Shown here piece after piece: positions 32,001 through 39,709 of a stretch of 40,344 bases of DNA (position 1 is its first letter; the number at the start of each line of letters is the position of its first letter). Both the position numbers and the translations under genes were made by a program. The stretch covers positions 1 to 40,344 of the forward strand of contig SHYV01000008.1 of NCBI GenBank assembly GCA_009692605.1. Direction: 5' to 3'. The notes beneath the pieces were generated by a model, which did no database searches, had not been told where the DNA came from, and saw only the letters and a list, made by a program, of their open reading frames with translations. Source of the stretch: Myxococcales bacterium. Its GTDB lineage: Bacteria; Myxococcota_A; UBA796; SXON01.

Positions 32001-35000
32001 ACGCGTGACCTGCTGTTCAACGCCCTTGCCGGCGGGGTGACCGGGCTCGCGCCGGCTCCGATGGCCTGGCCTGATCCAGCCGCCGCGCTGGTCGTCCCGC
32101 CGTTGGCTCCGGCCCCGGCGGGCGCTGCCTCGCCGGTCGCTGCCCCGCTGGCCGTTCCCCCGCCGGTCGCTGCTCCTCCGGCCGCCCGCTCGCCGGCCCC
32201 GCCGGCCGCTGCTCCTCCGGCCGCTGCTCCTCCGCCCGCCCGCTCGCCGGCTCCGCCGGTCGCTCCCGCCGGCCCCGGGGAGGCGCTCCCTGGTCCGCGC
32301 CTCTCCCGACGCGACCTCGAAAATGGCGCCTCCGGCTCGATCTCCACCATCTTCGGCCCGGCGTTCCAGACCTATGACGCCTACAGCCGCGTCGTCCGCA
32401 TGCCCGAGCCGCCGCTTCTGCTGGCCGACCGTGTGCTCGGCATCGAGGGCGAAGCGAAAAAGCTGGGCAAGGGCCGCATCGTCACCGAGACCGACGTCCG
32501 CCCGGACAGCTGGTATGTCCACGACGACCACATCCCCGCCGGCGTGATGATCGAGGCGGGTCAGGCCGACCTCCTGCTCATCAGTTGGCAGGGCATCGAC
32601 GATTCGAACAAGGGCGAGCGCATCTACCGCTTGCTTGGCTGCGATCTCATCTACAAGAACGGCCTTCCCCGGGTCGGCGATACGCTGCAGTACGACATCC
32701 GCTGCGACGGCCATGCCCGCCTCGGCGATATCCGGATGTTCTTCTTCCACTACGCTTGTACTGTGGCCGGCCAGACACGCCTTGAGGTGCGTGAGGGTCA
32801 GGCTGGATTCTTCTCCGACAAGGAGCTGTTGGATTCGGGCGGCGTGCTCTGGGACGCGGCGACCGTCGAGATCGAACTTCCTCCGACCCACCTCGCGGCT
32901 GTGGTCACGCCCGACCGCCTTCAGTTGGATCGCGCGGACTTGCAGGCGCTCGCCGAGGGGCGAGTCGCCGACTGTTTCGGTGAGAGCCACAAGCTAGCCT
33001 GCACGCATACGCTCACCCCGCGCATCGCCGGGGACGGCGGCGCCTTCCCGATGATCTTCCACGACCGGGTGACGATCGACCCCACCGGCGGCCCCTGGGG
33101 GCGCGGCTATTTCCGCAGTGAGCAGGACATCACGCCGGATCTGTGGTTCTTCGACGGCCACTTCAAGGGCGATCCCTGCATGCCCGGCACGCTCATGTTC
33201 GAGGGCTGCCTGCAAGCGATGCAGGTGTACATGACCGCCATCGGGCACACGTTGAGCCGCGACGGGTGGCGATTTGAGCCCAAGGCTGACACGGTGTTCA
33301 AGCTTCGGTGCCGCGGACAGGTGATCCCCACCTCGAAGTTGCTGACTTACGAGCTCTTCGTGATGGAGTGCGGCATCTCGAACGGCCGACCGTTCTTGTC
33401 CGCGCAGGTGATGTGCACCGTCGATGGGCTCAAGTGTTTCCATGCCGACCCGCTGGTCATCGAGATGATCCCGGACTGGCCGTTGTCCCGGATGCGCGAG
33501 TACGACGGCTGGAAGGAGTCGAAGCCGGTCGCGTGGGATTACCGCTCACTCATCGCGTGCGCCTGGGGTAAACCAAGCGAAGCGTTCGGCCCGATGTACA
33601 CTCCGTTTGACGGGCCGATCCGCCCAGCCCGCCTGCCCGGTCCGCCGTACCACTTCATGTCGCGGGTCACGCAGACCACCGGCAAGATGGGGACGATGGA
33701 GGTCGGGAGCACCTGCGAGGTCGAGTACGACGTGCCGGTTGACGCCTGGTATTTCCGGGAGAATGGCCGTGCGGTCATGCCGTTTGCGGTCCTGCTCGAG
33801 GCGGCCCTGCAGCCCTGCGGCTGGCTCGCCAGCTGGAGCGGCTGTGCGCTCACCACCAAGGACGAGCTGCTGTTCCGGAACCTCGACGGCACCGCAGATG
33901 TGCTCTGTGATGTCACGCCCGACATCGGCACGATCCGGACCACCGTGAAGCTCACCAAGCTAAGCAAGACGGCTGGCATGATCATCGTCGGCTTCGAGGT
34001 CGAGATGTTCCGGGCCCTGCCGGCTGCTGGCGGCGCGTCAGGCGGGGAGCAGCGGTTCTACAAGATGGAGACGGTGTTCGGCTTCTTCCCGCCGGCCGCC
34101 TTCGAGAATCAGGTGGGGGTCGGGTCCACGCCGGATGAGCGGGCCTGGCTCGCGTCGCCGTCGGAGTTCTTCGTCGATCTCCACGGCGAAGCTACGAAAT
34201 ACCAGCAGGGCACGCTGCGACTGCCCCCGCCGATGATGTGCATGCTCGACCGGGTGACCGGGTACTGGCCGACCGGCGGGAAGAAGGGGCTCGGGAAATG
34301 GCGGGCCGAGAAGTCCGTCGATCCAAGGGAGTGGATGTTCAAGGCGCACTTCTATCAGGACCCGGTGCAGCCCGGCTCGCTGGGCATCGAAGCGATGGTC
34401 CAGCTCCTGCAGTTCCACATGATCCATCGGGGGTACGGCAGCGAATTCGGAGCGGCGCTCGACAACCCCTGCTTCGAAGCGCTAGGGACCACGGGCCGGC
34501 CCTTGTCTGCCGACGGAACCAAGACCCCGCCGATGACGTGGAAGTACCGCGGTCAGGTCACGCCGAAGACCTTCCTGGTGCAGACCGAGGTGGAGATCGT
34601 CGAGGAGCGCGAGGACTGCGTTCTGGCCGAGGCCCACCTGTGGGTCGACGGAAAGCGGATCTACTCCGCCAAGAACCTTTGTATGCGCGTGGTGAGCGGC
34701 CCCAGCGATGGGGGCGTGCCGAGCGCGCTGGGCGACGGGGAGGGTGGCCGCGACCGACGCCCTTTAGGTGACCGGGCCGCGCAGCCGTTGGCTTCGCGAC
34801 CGGCGGAGGCGGGCGACCCGGGGAGCGGGTTCGAGGCGTTCATTGAGGTTCCCGTGCCGTTCGGACACGCGCCGACTTGGGTGATCCCGAGCCTGCCGAT
34901 GATGACCATGGCGATGCTGTCGTTGCACGGCGCCAGCCGTGCCGGGTTGCATGGGGCGGGGCTGCGGGCCGGCGGCGGCGAGCTGTGGCTGGACGGCACC

Positions 35001-36863
35001 GCGCTGCGTTGGTTCACTTTTCCGGACGGGCCACGGGTGGCGCACATTCGGGCCCTGCCGATCCCCGGTGTTTTGCCCTCGGCGATGGTGACGCTCTCGG
35101 CTTCGACGGGGCCCGCCGCACATCCGCACAAGGGTGAGCCGTTCTTCCGCGCGCGGGTCGGACCCCGGTCCTCCGATGATGGAGCTCCGCTCGAGGTCTG
35201 CTCGCCGCTCGCCGAGCTCCCTCCGCTGCTGGACGCGGGCCCGGGCCGTGATGGGGCCGATCTGTACGCATCCGGCGACCTGTTCCACGGCCCCGAGTTC
35301 GCGGTCGTCGAGCGCGTCCTGGCGACAGGGTCCAACGGATCGAGCCTGCTGCTGCGGCCGTCCGCCCCGGACAAGCTGCTCGATGGCGCCACGCACGGCG
35401 TACCCCACGACCGCCTCGAATTGTGGTTTCCAGAGCTGGCGCCGGGGCAGGTCGGCTATCCATCCCGCCTGCTCGCGCTGGGCCTGTTCGGGGAGATGCC
35501 CCGGGGTCGTGTGCGCTGCGAGGTCCGGCGCGGTGAGGTCGTGAACGGGCGGCCGCGCATCCTTGCGTGGTTTTTTGAGGCGGACGCGGAGCCGGGCTCC
35601 CCGCCCAGTTCGGGCCCCAGCCCGGGGCCCTCGGGGCCCAGCTCGGGCTCCGGTCCCAACGGGCGCCCCTGCGCGTTCTTCCACCTTGAAGAGGTGTTGC
35701 TGCCGAAGGGCCGGATCGGATCGGCCTCGCCGGACCAGCGACGGTCGTTCTTGCAGGGCCAGCCGGTGCCGGGGCTGTCGCTCTCGGTCATCGAGGGCGA
35801 GACGGCGGTGTTGACCGCGCTCGAGGCCCGAGGTTCGGACTGGCTTCCCGGTACGTTGGCGCGTGTTTACGGGACCGACAACCCGCTCTCCATTGCCGCG
35901 AAAGAGCTGGTTGGAGCCCTGTTGGGCGTACACCCGCGCCACGTTGATCTGGAGCCGGTGGCGAATGGGTATTGGGCGCGGGACAGCCATGCTCCATTGG
36001 CAACCTACCGGCTGTCTGTGGACAGCGACCGTGTCACCTTGTCGGCCGCGCCTCGTTCGGGGATCGATCTGGACGGGGTCGTCCGGTGGTGGCGAAAGGA
36101 GCTGGAGTGCGGTGAGTGGCCCGGGGAGGACATCCTCGTCGGGTTGGCCCGCGGCGCGCTTCAAGGCGTCCGGATCGAGGATCCCGATGCGTTCGCTGCC
36201 TTGCACGGGCGCCCCTGCCTGTACGTCGGCAACCACCAGAACTACATCGAGAGTGTGGTTTTCTGCTGTGTGATGTCGGCGCTCTCGGGGGTGACTCTGG
36301 ATGCGCTTGCTAAGCAGGAGCACGCCTCCGGTTGGCTCGGGCACGTGCACGCCTGCCTGACGTCCTGGCGGTCGGTTCATTTTCCCGGCTCGATGGTGTT
36401 CTTCGATCAGTCGAAGCCGGACACCTTGTCCGGGCTGGTCTCTGAGCGCTGTCGCAGCCACTCGTTGCTGGTCCACGTTGAGGGCACTCGGGTGACCACT
36501 CCCGGGCAGCCGGTCCAGAAGATGAGCTCGCTCTGGGTGGACCTCGCTGTCGAACGCGGCATCCCCATCGTGCCGGTCGCCTTCCGCGGCGGCGTTGCTG
36601 GCGCTCGGGTGGACCTGCCGGTCGCGCCGCAGACCCACCACATCGGCGCTCCGATCGCCGTGGCTACGCTCGCCGCGATGCCCTACGCCGCCCGCAGGAA
36701 GCACGTCATGAGCGCGATCAACGCGCTCGGAGTGCCCGAGCAAGCGGCGGGGCAGGTGCTGCCCGCGGGTGACGCTGCGGACGTGGTCAGGGCGCTCGTC
36801 GGGCCCATGGACCGTTGGCGGGGCATCGATGCGGCGTGGGTGGACCGTTGGGAGGGGAAGTGA
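29070..36863 (+). CDS. pfa3: Polyunsaturated fatty acid synthase subunit, Pfa3/PfaC type with AGPAT domain
   Basis: 2597 aa. Order: ketosynthase about 21-465 (Cys215 in DAACAS, His350 in ECHATGT, His387 in KSNLGH, all intact); chain-length factor about 497-830, where the Cys site reads SHEELSG; Ala/Pro linker about 855-1075 with a helical island at 935-990; double-hotdog FabA-type dehydratase 1 about 1105-1480 (His1364 in DGHFKGDPCMPG); dehydratase 2 about 1525-1875 (His1760 in KAHFYQDP); a PKS-type DH-like region about 1920-2250 (LFHGPEF, LLDGATH); and an LPLAT/AGPAT domain about 2380-2530 (NHQNYIES, VEGTR). The KS-CLF-DH-DH-AGPAT order matches myxobacterial Pfa3. No enoyl reductase or acyl-carrier subunit gene is nearby, and no ACP (DSL) motif is seen. 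It overlaps the next gene by 1 nt. Confidence 0.93.
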   Translation: MPAPLVAARLTSTPAASSRAPIAIIGQAALLPGARDVGQLAANVLAGRDAVQGAPAGRWRVDDRFVLTESSKPADARDKAWSSSGGYVIEDPSAQLDFAALETRGVPDGGALDPLVRWLMHVGAESLRSAGIDAQDGRTRSGVLRRAGAIFGNLSFPSEGMARFGEAVLLQRWGHDVPVGPAVDARNHFMSGLPADLMSRALGLGAGAFALDAACASALYAIKLACDALNAGRADIMLAGGVNRADSLFLHIGFCALGAMSKTGQSRPFHRGADGLVPAEGCALLTLKRLADAERDGDVILGVIRGVGLANDARGRSLLAPSEEGQVRAMRLGFAAAGVSPGDIQLIECHATGTPTGDRAELGSMATAYADAPERIAIGSLKSNLGHLITVAGVAGIQKVLAGMSAAVMPATLHVDDAIPEADGSRFELLRAQREWPTVDGVRRAAVSAFGFGGNNAHCIIESWVPGRSVSVGGSGGQAAQPVVDPVVAASAPLGEPVAVVGLAVIAGEGTDRHAFARELYSGLPGQPKAAAQLELPLSGLRFPPNDLKMSLAQQTWMFRVAGDALNDAPAPAQADLRARTAVVVGMGADGEVTGFGLRWRLPSLASLLPAMKAGDIEALRDAAAPPLRAEHVMGTMPNIPANRLNVQHDIGGPSFTVSHEELSGIAALSVGVGLLRGGDADRVVVGAVDRAEDPRTVQALRELGVDGQPSTAAVAMVIRRLADAERDGDPIYAIVDAVDVLGPGEQHPDGDVPAAPPLPARFGHAHAAQGLVQVAAAVLALRYGRRPPTRAGEAPTRLESAALAVVTPSIGGATGRVLLRCAGPTLDLGEDLARVVPVASMTLTVPARVIAGADPAPAAPAPAAPAPAVPAPLESHVQRMAPAPVLPPVALLPAGALPRSASALAAPPAPAPPAPAPPAPAAPALASVVAASGVLPPANALIAALLDQQNAVSRIHADFLARQASVYAAFQKSSAGTRDLLFNALAGGVTGLAPAPMAWPDPAAALVVPPLAPAPAGAASPVAAPLAVPPPVAAPPAARSPAPPAAAPPAAAPPPARSPAPPVAPAGPGEALPGPRLSRRDLENGASGSISTIFGPAFQTYDAYSRVVRMPEPPLLLADRVLGIEGEAKKLGKGRIVTETDVRPDSWYVHDDHIPAGVMIEAGQADLLLISWQGIDDSNKGERIYRLLGCDLIYKNGLPRVGDTLQYDIRCDGHARLGDIRMFFFHYACTVAGQTRLEVREGQAGFFSDKELLDSGGVLWDAATVEIELPPTHLAAVVTPDRLQLDRADLQALAEGRVADCFGESHKLACTHTLTPRIAGDGGAFPMIFHDRVTIDPTGGPWGRGYFRSEQDITPDLWFFDGHFKGDPCMPGTLMFEGCLQAMQVYMTAIGHTLSRDGWRFEPKADTVFKLRCRGQVIPTSKLLTYELFVMECGISNGRPFLSAQVMCTVDGLKCFHADPLVIEMIPDWPLSRMREYDGWKESKPVAWDYRSLIACAWGKPSEAFGPMYTPFDGPIRPARLPGPPYHFMSRVTQTTGKMGTMEVGSTCEVEYDVPVDAWYFRENGRAVMPFAVLLEAALQPCGWLASWSGCALTTKDELLFRNLDGTADVLCDVTPDIGTIRTTVKLTKLSKTAGMIIVGFEVEMFRALPAAGGASGGEQRFYKMETVFGFFPPAAFENQVGVGSTPDERAWLASPSEFFVDLHGEATKYQQGTLRLPPPMMCMLDRVTGYWPTGGKKGLGKWRAEKSVDPREWMFKAHFYQDPVQPGSLGIEAMVQLLQFHMIHRGYGSEFGAALDNPCFEALGTTGRPLSADGTKTPPMTWKYRGQVTPKTFLVQTEVEIVEEREDCVLAEAHLWVDGKRIYSAKNLCMRVVSGPSDGGVPSALGDGEGGRDRRPLGDRAAQPLASRPAEAGDPGSGFEAFIEVPVPFGHAPTWVIPSLPMMTMAMLSLHGASRAGLHGAGLRAGGGELWLDGTALRWFTFPDGPRVAHIRALPIPGVLPSAMVTLSASTGPAAHPHKGEPFFRARVGPRSSDDGAPLEVCSPLAELPPLLDAGPGRDGADLYASGDLFHGPEFAVVERVLATGSNGSSLLLRPSAPDKLLDGATHGVPHDRLELWFPELAPGQVGYPSRLLALGLFGEMPRGRVRCEVRRGEVVNGRPRILAWFFEADAEPGSPPSSGPSPGPSGPSSGSGPNGRPCAFFHLEEVLLPKGRIGSASPDQRRSFLQGQPVPGLSLSVIEGETAVLTALEARGSDWLPGTLARVYGTDNPLSIAAKELVGALLGVHPRHVDLEPVANGYWARDSHAPLATYRLSVDSDRVTLSAAPRSGIDLDGVVRWWRKELECGEWPGEDILVGLARGALQGVRIEDPDAFAALHGRPCLYVGNHQNYIESVVFCCVMSALSGVTLDALAKQEHASGWLGHVHACLTSWRSVHFPGSMVFFDQSKPDTLSGLVSERCRSHSLLVHVEGTRVTTPGQPVQKMSSLWVDLAVERGIPIVPVAFRGGVAGARVDLPVAPQTHHIGAPIAVATLAAMPYAARRKHVMSAINALGVPEQAAGQVLPAGDAADVVRALVGPMDRWRGIDAAWVDRWEGK
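31636..31848 (+). repeat. C-rich (GCCCCC) repeats encoding the Ala/Pro linker
   Basis: Long runs of CCCGCC/GCCCCC encode Ala-Pro repeats of the PUFA-synthase linker; a second such tract lies at about 32090-32270. The complementary strand has closely spaced G-runs able to form G-quadruplexes. Confidence 0.7.
36851..36855 (+). promoter_or_regulatory. Shine-Dalgarno of the NAT-like gene inside pfa3
   Basis: GGAGG, extended to GGAGGGG, lies 7 nt before ATG 36863. It sits within the last codons of pfa3 and fixes the NAT start at the TGATG overlap. Confidence 0.7.
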
Positions 36864-37747
36864 TGACTGTGCAGATGTCAGCAGAGGAGATGGCCGCCTA
36901 TCTGGATCGCGTCGGGCTGAGCGTCGCCTTCGGCAGTGACGTGCCGGGGCCCACCCTGGAGACCCTCCGGGCTGTGGTGCTGGCCCACATCGAGCACATC
37001 CCCTTCGAGAACCTGGACGTGCTGCTGGGCCGGCCGATCCGGCTGGATGAGGCTGCGATCTTCAAGAAGCTGGTGACCGACCACCGCGGTGGGTACTGCT
37101 TTGAGCAGAACGGGCTGCTCCTGTGGGTGCTCCAGTCGCTCGGTTTTGACGCCACGCCGATCAGCGCCCGGGTCCGGCTAGGACGGGCCAGAGACTTCAC
37201 TCCAGCGCGCTCACACGCCTTTCTGCGGGTCGAGATCGAGGGTCACTCCTGGCTCGCCGATGTGGGCGTGGGAGGGCTCTCTCCCACCGCCCCGCTCCGG
37301 CTCACTACGGTTCGGGCCGACAGCGCGGACGTTCAGGACACCCCGCACGAACCCCGCCGGCTGATCTCTGAGCCCGGCACGCCAAGCGAGCGGCTGTTCC
37401 ATCAGGTGCGGATCGCCGGTGAGTGGCAGGATGTCTGTGAGTTCACGCTTGAGCCCATGCCGCTCATCGACCGTGAGGTCGCCAATTGGTACACCAGCGC
37501 TCACCCCCAGTCGCACTTTCGGAATCGGCTGCTCGTCGCCCGCGCAGGGCCGGACGGCGAGAGGCTGACGCTCCTCAACCGGGAGTTGACGCGGCGGTGG
37601 GGAGCCGCTGCGGATCAGCGCGTTGAGGTCACCTCGATCAGGAGCCCTGAGCACCTGCTCTCGGTCCTGACCGAGGTTTTCGGGGTGACGCTGCCGGCGG
37701 GCACGGCGCTGATTTGCGAGGGGCTGGACTTCACGACGAATTCCTGA
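36863..37747 (+). CDS. Arylamine N-acetyltransferase (NAT) family protein
   Basis: 294 aa, near the usual 275-290. The cysteine-protease-like catalytic triad is complete: Cys79 in RGGYCFEQN, His118 in RSHAFLRV and Asp133 in LADVGVGG, with family spacing. The N-terminal YLDRVGL and HIEHIPFENLDVLLGR blocks are also typical. NATs transfer acyl groups from acyl-CoA to amines; a branch (for example RifF-type amide synthases) releases polyketide chains as amides. The start overlaps the pfa3 stop (TGATG) with a strong Shine-Dalgarno, so it is translated with the PUFA synthase subunit. Acting on that enzyme's acyl product is an attractive inference, not shown. Confidence 0.9.
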   Translation: MTVQMSAEEMAAYLDRVGLSVAFGSDVPGPTLETLRAVVLAHIEHIPFENLDVLLGRPIRLDEAAIFKKLVTDHRGGYCFEQNGLLLWVLQSLGFDATPISARVRLGRARDFTPARSHAFLRVEIEGHSWLADVGVGGLSPTAPLRLTTVRADSADVQDTPHEPRRLISEPGTPSERLFHQVRIAGEWQDVCEFTLEPMPLIDREVANWYTSAHPQSHFRNRLLVARAGPDGERLTLLNRELTRRWGAAADQRVEVTSIRSPEHLLSVLTEVFGVTLPAGTALICEGLDFTTNS

Positions 37748-37770
37748 CTGCGCCCACTCGCCTCTCCGGC

Positions 37771-37776
37771 TACGAT
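37771..37776 (+). promoter_or_regulatory. Possible -10 (TACGAT) of the clostripain-like gene
   Basis: TACGAT lies 20 nt before ATG 37797 in the 49-nt gap after the NAT gene, the same hexamer as the -10 at 6881-6886. No -35 at normal spacing is seen. It implies a leader of about 13 nt without Shine-Dalgarno. Confidence 0.3.
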
Positions 37777-37796
37777 CGGAGCCATTCCGGACCCCC

Positions 37797-39338
37797 ATGC
37801 TGCTCCTGTCGCTCCTCGCCTGCAAGGCCGCCGTCATCAAGCTCGATGGGCCCGCAGACGACGTTCCGGGGGACAGTCAGGACAGCGCGCATGACACCGG
37901 GGAAGCGCCGGACACCGCGGATACGAGCCCGACCGGTTCAGCGCCTGTCGCGCTAATCGCCGACCCCGGGCCTGTGACCGCCGGCCTGCCGTTGTCGCTG
38001 GACGCCTCTGCGTCCTACGATCCTGACGGCGCCCCGATCAGCGGCTACGAGTGGGCGTGCTCGGACGGACAGGTTGGGTCGGACGTCATCGCCACGTTCA
38101 CCTTCGCGGCCGGTCCACAGACCTGCACGTTGCTCGTGACCGACGACGAGTCGCTCACCGGGACGACGAGCGTGGCGTTCACCGTGGGCCCCGAGGCCAC
38201 CCCGCGCGCGGCTTGGACGGTGATGGTGTTCATGAATGGCGACAACGATCTGGAGGAGTGGGCGCTCGGCGACATGAACGAGCTTGAGGAGGTCGGCTCG
38301 ACCGACGAGGTGAATTTCATCGTGCAGATGGACCGCAGCCCGGACTACACGAGGATCGACGGGAACTGGTCGGGCAGCCGGCGCTTCCGGGCGGAGGCCG
38401 ACAGCGACACCCGCGTGATCGGTTCGCCCGTCGTCGAGGACTTGGGCGAGACGGACTCCGGCGATCCGCAGACGGTGATCGACTTCGCCAACTGGACCAT
38501 CGAGAATTACCCCGCGGATCACTACGCCCTCGTCCTTTGGGACCACGGCTGGGGGTGGTCGTTCACCTCGGACACCGAGCCGAAAAAGGGCATCTCCTGG
38601 GATGAGTCCACCAACTCGGACATCTCGGCGGCGAAGGGGGAAGTGTTGGAGATCGTGGATGCGGTCGCCGCGGGGATCGGTGGAAAGCTCGATCTGCTCG
38701 GCATGGACGCGTGCGTCATGGGGAACTGGGAGATCGCGCAGCAGGTGCGCGACGATGTCTCGGTCTACCTGTCCTCGCAGGACTATGAGGGCACCGACGG
38801 CTACGACTACACCGGCATGGTGGACCTGGTCGAGGACCCGTCCATGGACGCCGCCGCGCTTGCTTCTTCGGTCGCGCTGCACTTCCACGAGATCCCCGAC
38901 AGCACGATGAGCGCGGTCGACCTCACGCGGATGGACGCCCTGACCGCGGCGCTAGACGGCGTGGCCGGCGCGCTCCTGCTCAGCGCCGACCCCGGAGCCA
39001 TGCTGGAGCTCGCCGCGGCTGACGCACAAGGCTTCGACGGCGAAGCCTCGATCGACCACGATCTCGCCGACATGATGGACCATCTTGCGGCCATGGACGC
39101 TACCGCCGACGGCGCGGACCCGGCGACCGCCGACATCGTCGCGGCTGCCCTGGTGGCGCGGTCCGCTCTGGACGATGCGGTGATCGTCAACTACAACGTT
39201 GGCGGCCGGGTAAAGAACGCTAACGGGCTGTCTCTCTACAGCCCACTTCGCGCCCGGTTGGACAACCTGTGGTTCGACGCCACCTGGGCCGCGGAGACCT
39301 CCTGGGGCGATTTTCTCGAGGCGGCCCGCGCGTGGTGA
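37797..39338 (+). CDS. Clostripain-family (peptidase C11) lipoprotein
   Basis: 513 aa. An extremely short signal, MLLLSLLAC, has lipobox LLAC and Cys9. An acidic/Ser/Thr linker (20-48) is followed by a PKD/Ig-like domain (about 50-130: LDASASYDPDGAPISGYEW is typical). The C11 protease domain begins with AAWTVMVFMNGDNDLE (138-153) and has the catalytic His250 in WDHGWGW and Cys306 in LLGMDACVMGNWE. C11 enzymes cleave after basic residues and are often self-activating; the target is unknown. No in-frame ATG or GTG lies upstream, so the 9-residue signal seems genuine, although it lacks a basic n-region. Confidence 0.85.
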   Translation: MLLLSLLACKAAVIKLDGPADDVPGDSQDSAHDTGEAPDTADTSPTGSAPVALIADPGPVTAGLPLSLDASASYDPDGAPISGYEWACSDGQVGSDVIATFTFAAGPQTCTLLVTDDESLTGTTSVAFTVGPEATPRAAWTVMVFMNGDNDLEEWALGDMNELEEVGSTDEVNFIVQMDRSPDYTRIDGNWSGSRRFRAEADSDTRVIGSPVVEDLGETDSGDPQTVIDFANWTIENYPADHYALVLWDHGWGWSFTSDTEPKKGISWDESTNSDISAAKGEVLEIVDAVAAGIGGKLDLLGMDACVMGNWEIAQQVRDDVSVYLSSQDYEGTDGYDYTGMVDLVEDPSMDAAALASSVALHFHEIPDSTMSAVDLTRMDALTAALDGVAGALLLSADPGAMLELAAADAQGFDGEASIDHDLADMMDHLAAMDATADGADPATADIVAAALVARSALDDAVIVNYNVGGRVKNANGLSLYSPLRARLDNLWFDATWAAETSWGDFLEAARAW

Positions 39339-39374
39339 AGTGGGGCGCCCTCGGCCCGGCTGAGGGGGTCGACT

Positions 39375-39647
39375 GTGACCGCGGACGAACCCGCGTTTGC
39401 CGGTATACTGTTGTGCAGGTTTCACCTCTTCTTCCTGCTCGCCCGTACGCCCTGCACCGATTCTGGCACCTGTCCGTGCGACGATGGCACCAACGCCCAG
39501 ACCGATAGTGCCTGCGAAAGCGTCACATGCACCGACGAGACGGGCACCTACGAGGTCGGCGAGAGTTGGGCCTGCCCCGACGGGTGCAACACCTGCGGCT
39601 GCACGGCGGACGGCGAGATCGCCGCGACGAAGATGGACTGCGGCTGA
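39375..39647 (+). CDS. Small cysteine-rich secreted protein (pacifastin/VWC-like)
   Basis: 90 aa with 11 Cys. The C-terminal half has the spacing C-x-D-x-x-G-x-Y-x-x-G-E-x-W...DGCNTCGC-x-x-DG, like pacifastin or von Willebrand C small disulfide domains that act as protease inhibitors or binding modules. The start is uncertain. GTG 39375 gives a 25-residue N-terminus that includes a hydrophobic ILLCRFHLFFLLA segment, possibly an odd signal peptide. A TATACT hexamer at 39404-39409 could be a -10, which would put the real start downstream or hint at a frame error in the N-terminus. It follows the clostripain-like protease gene by 36 nt, and an inhibitor role would suit that position. Confidence 0.55.
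   Translation: MTADEPAFAGILLCRFHLFFLLARTPCTDSGTCPCDDGTNAQTDSACESVTCTDETGTYEVGESWACPDGCNTCGCTADGEIAATKMDCG
39404..39409 (+). promoter_or_regulatory. Possible -10 (TATACT) within the 5' end of the Cys-rich gene
   Basis: TATACT is the closest match to TATAAT in this part of the window but has no -35 at normal spacing. If used, translation would begin after about 39415 (for example TTG 39411 is too close), leaving the start unresolved. Confidence 0.2.
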
Positions 39648-39709
39648 CCCTACGGTGCGGCACAACGAAGCGCACCGTGATGGCGGGCGAGCTGCCCTGC
39701 GCCGGCCCG

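Noticed and set aside
34764-36743. 659-aa antisense ORF inside pfa3
   Set aside because: Arg/Gly-rich shadow frame; the sense strand encodes continuous synthase domains through the whole interval.
39348-39366. CCCTC...GAGGG hairpin after the clostripain-like gene as a terminator
   Set aside because: Only a 5-bp stem with a 9-nt loop and no T-run; such stems are expected by chance at this GC content.
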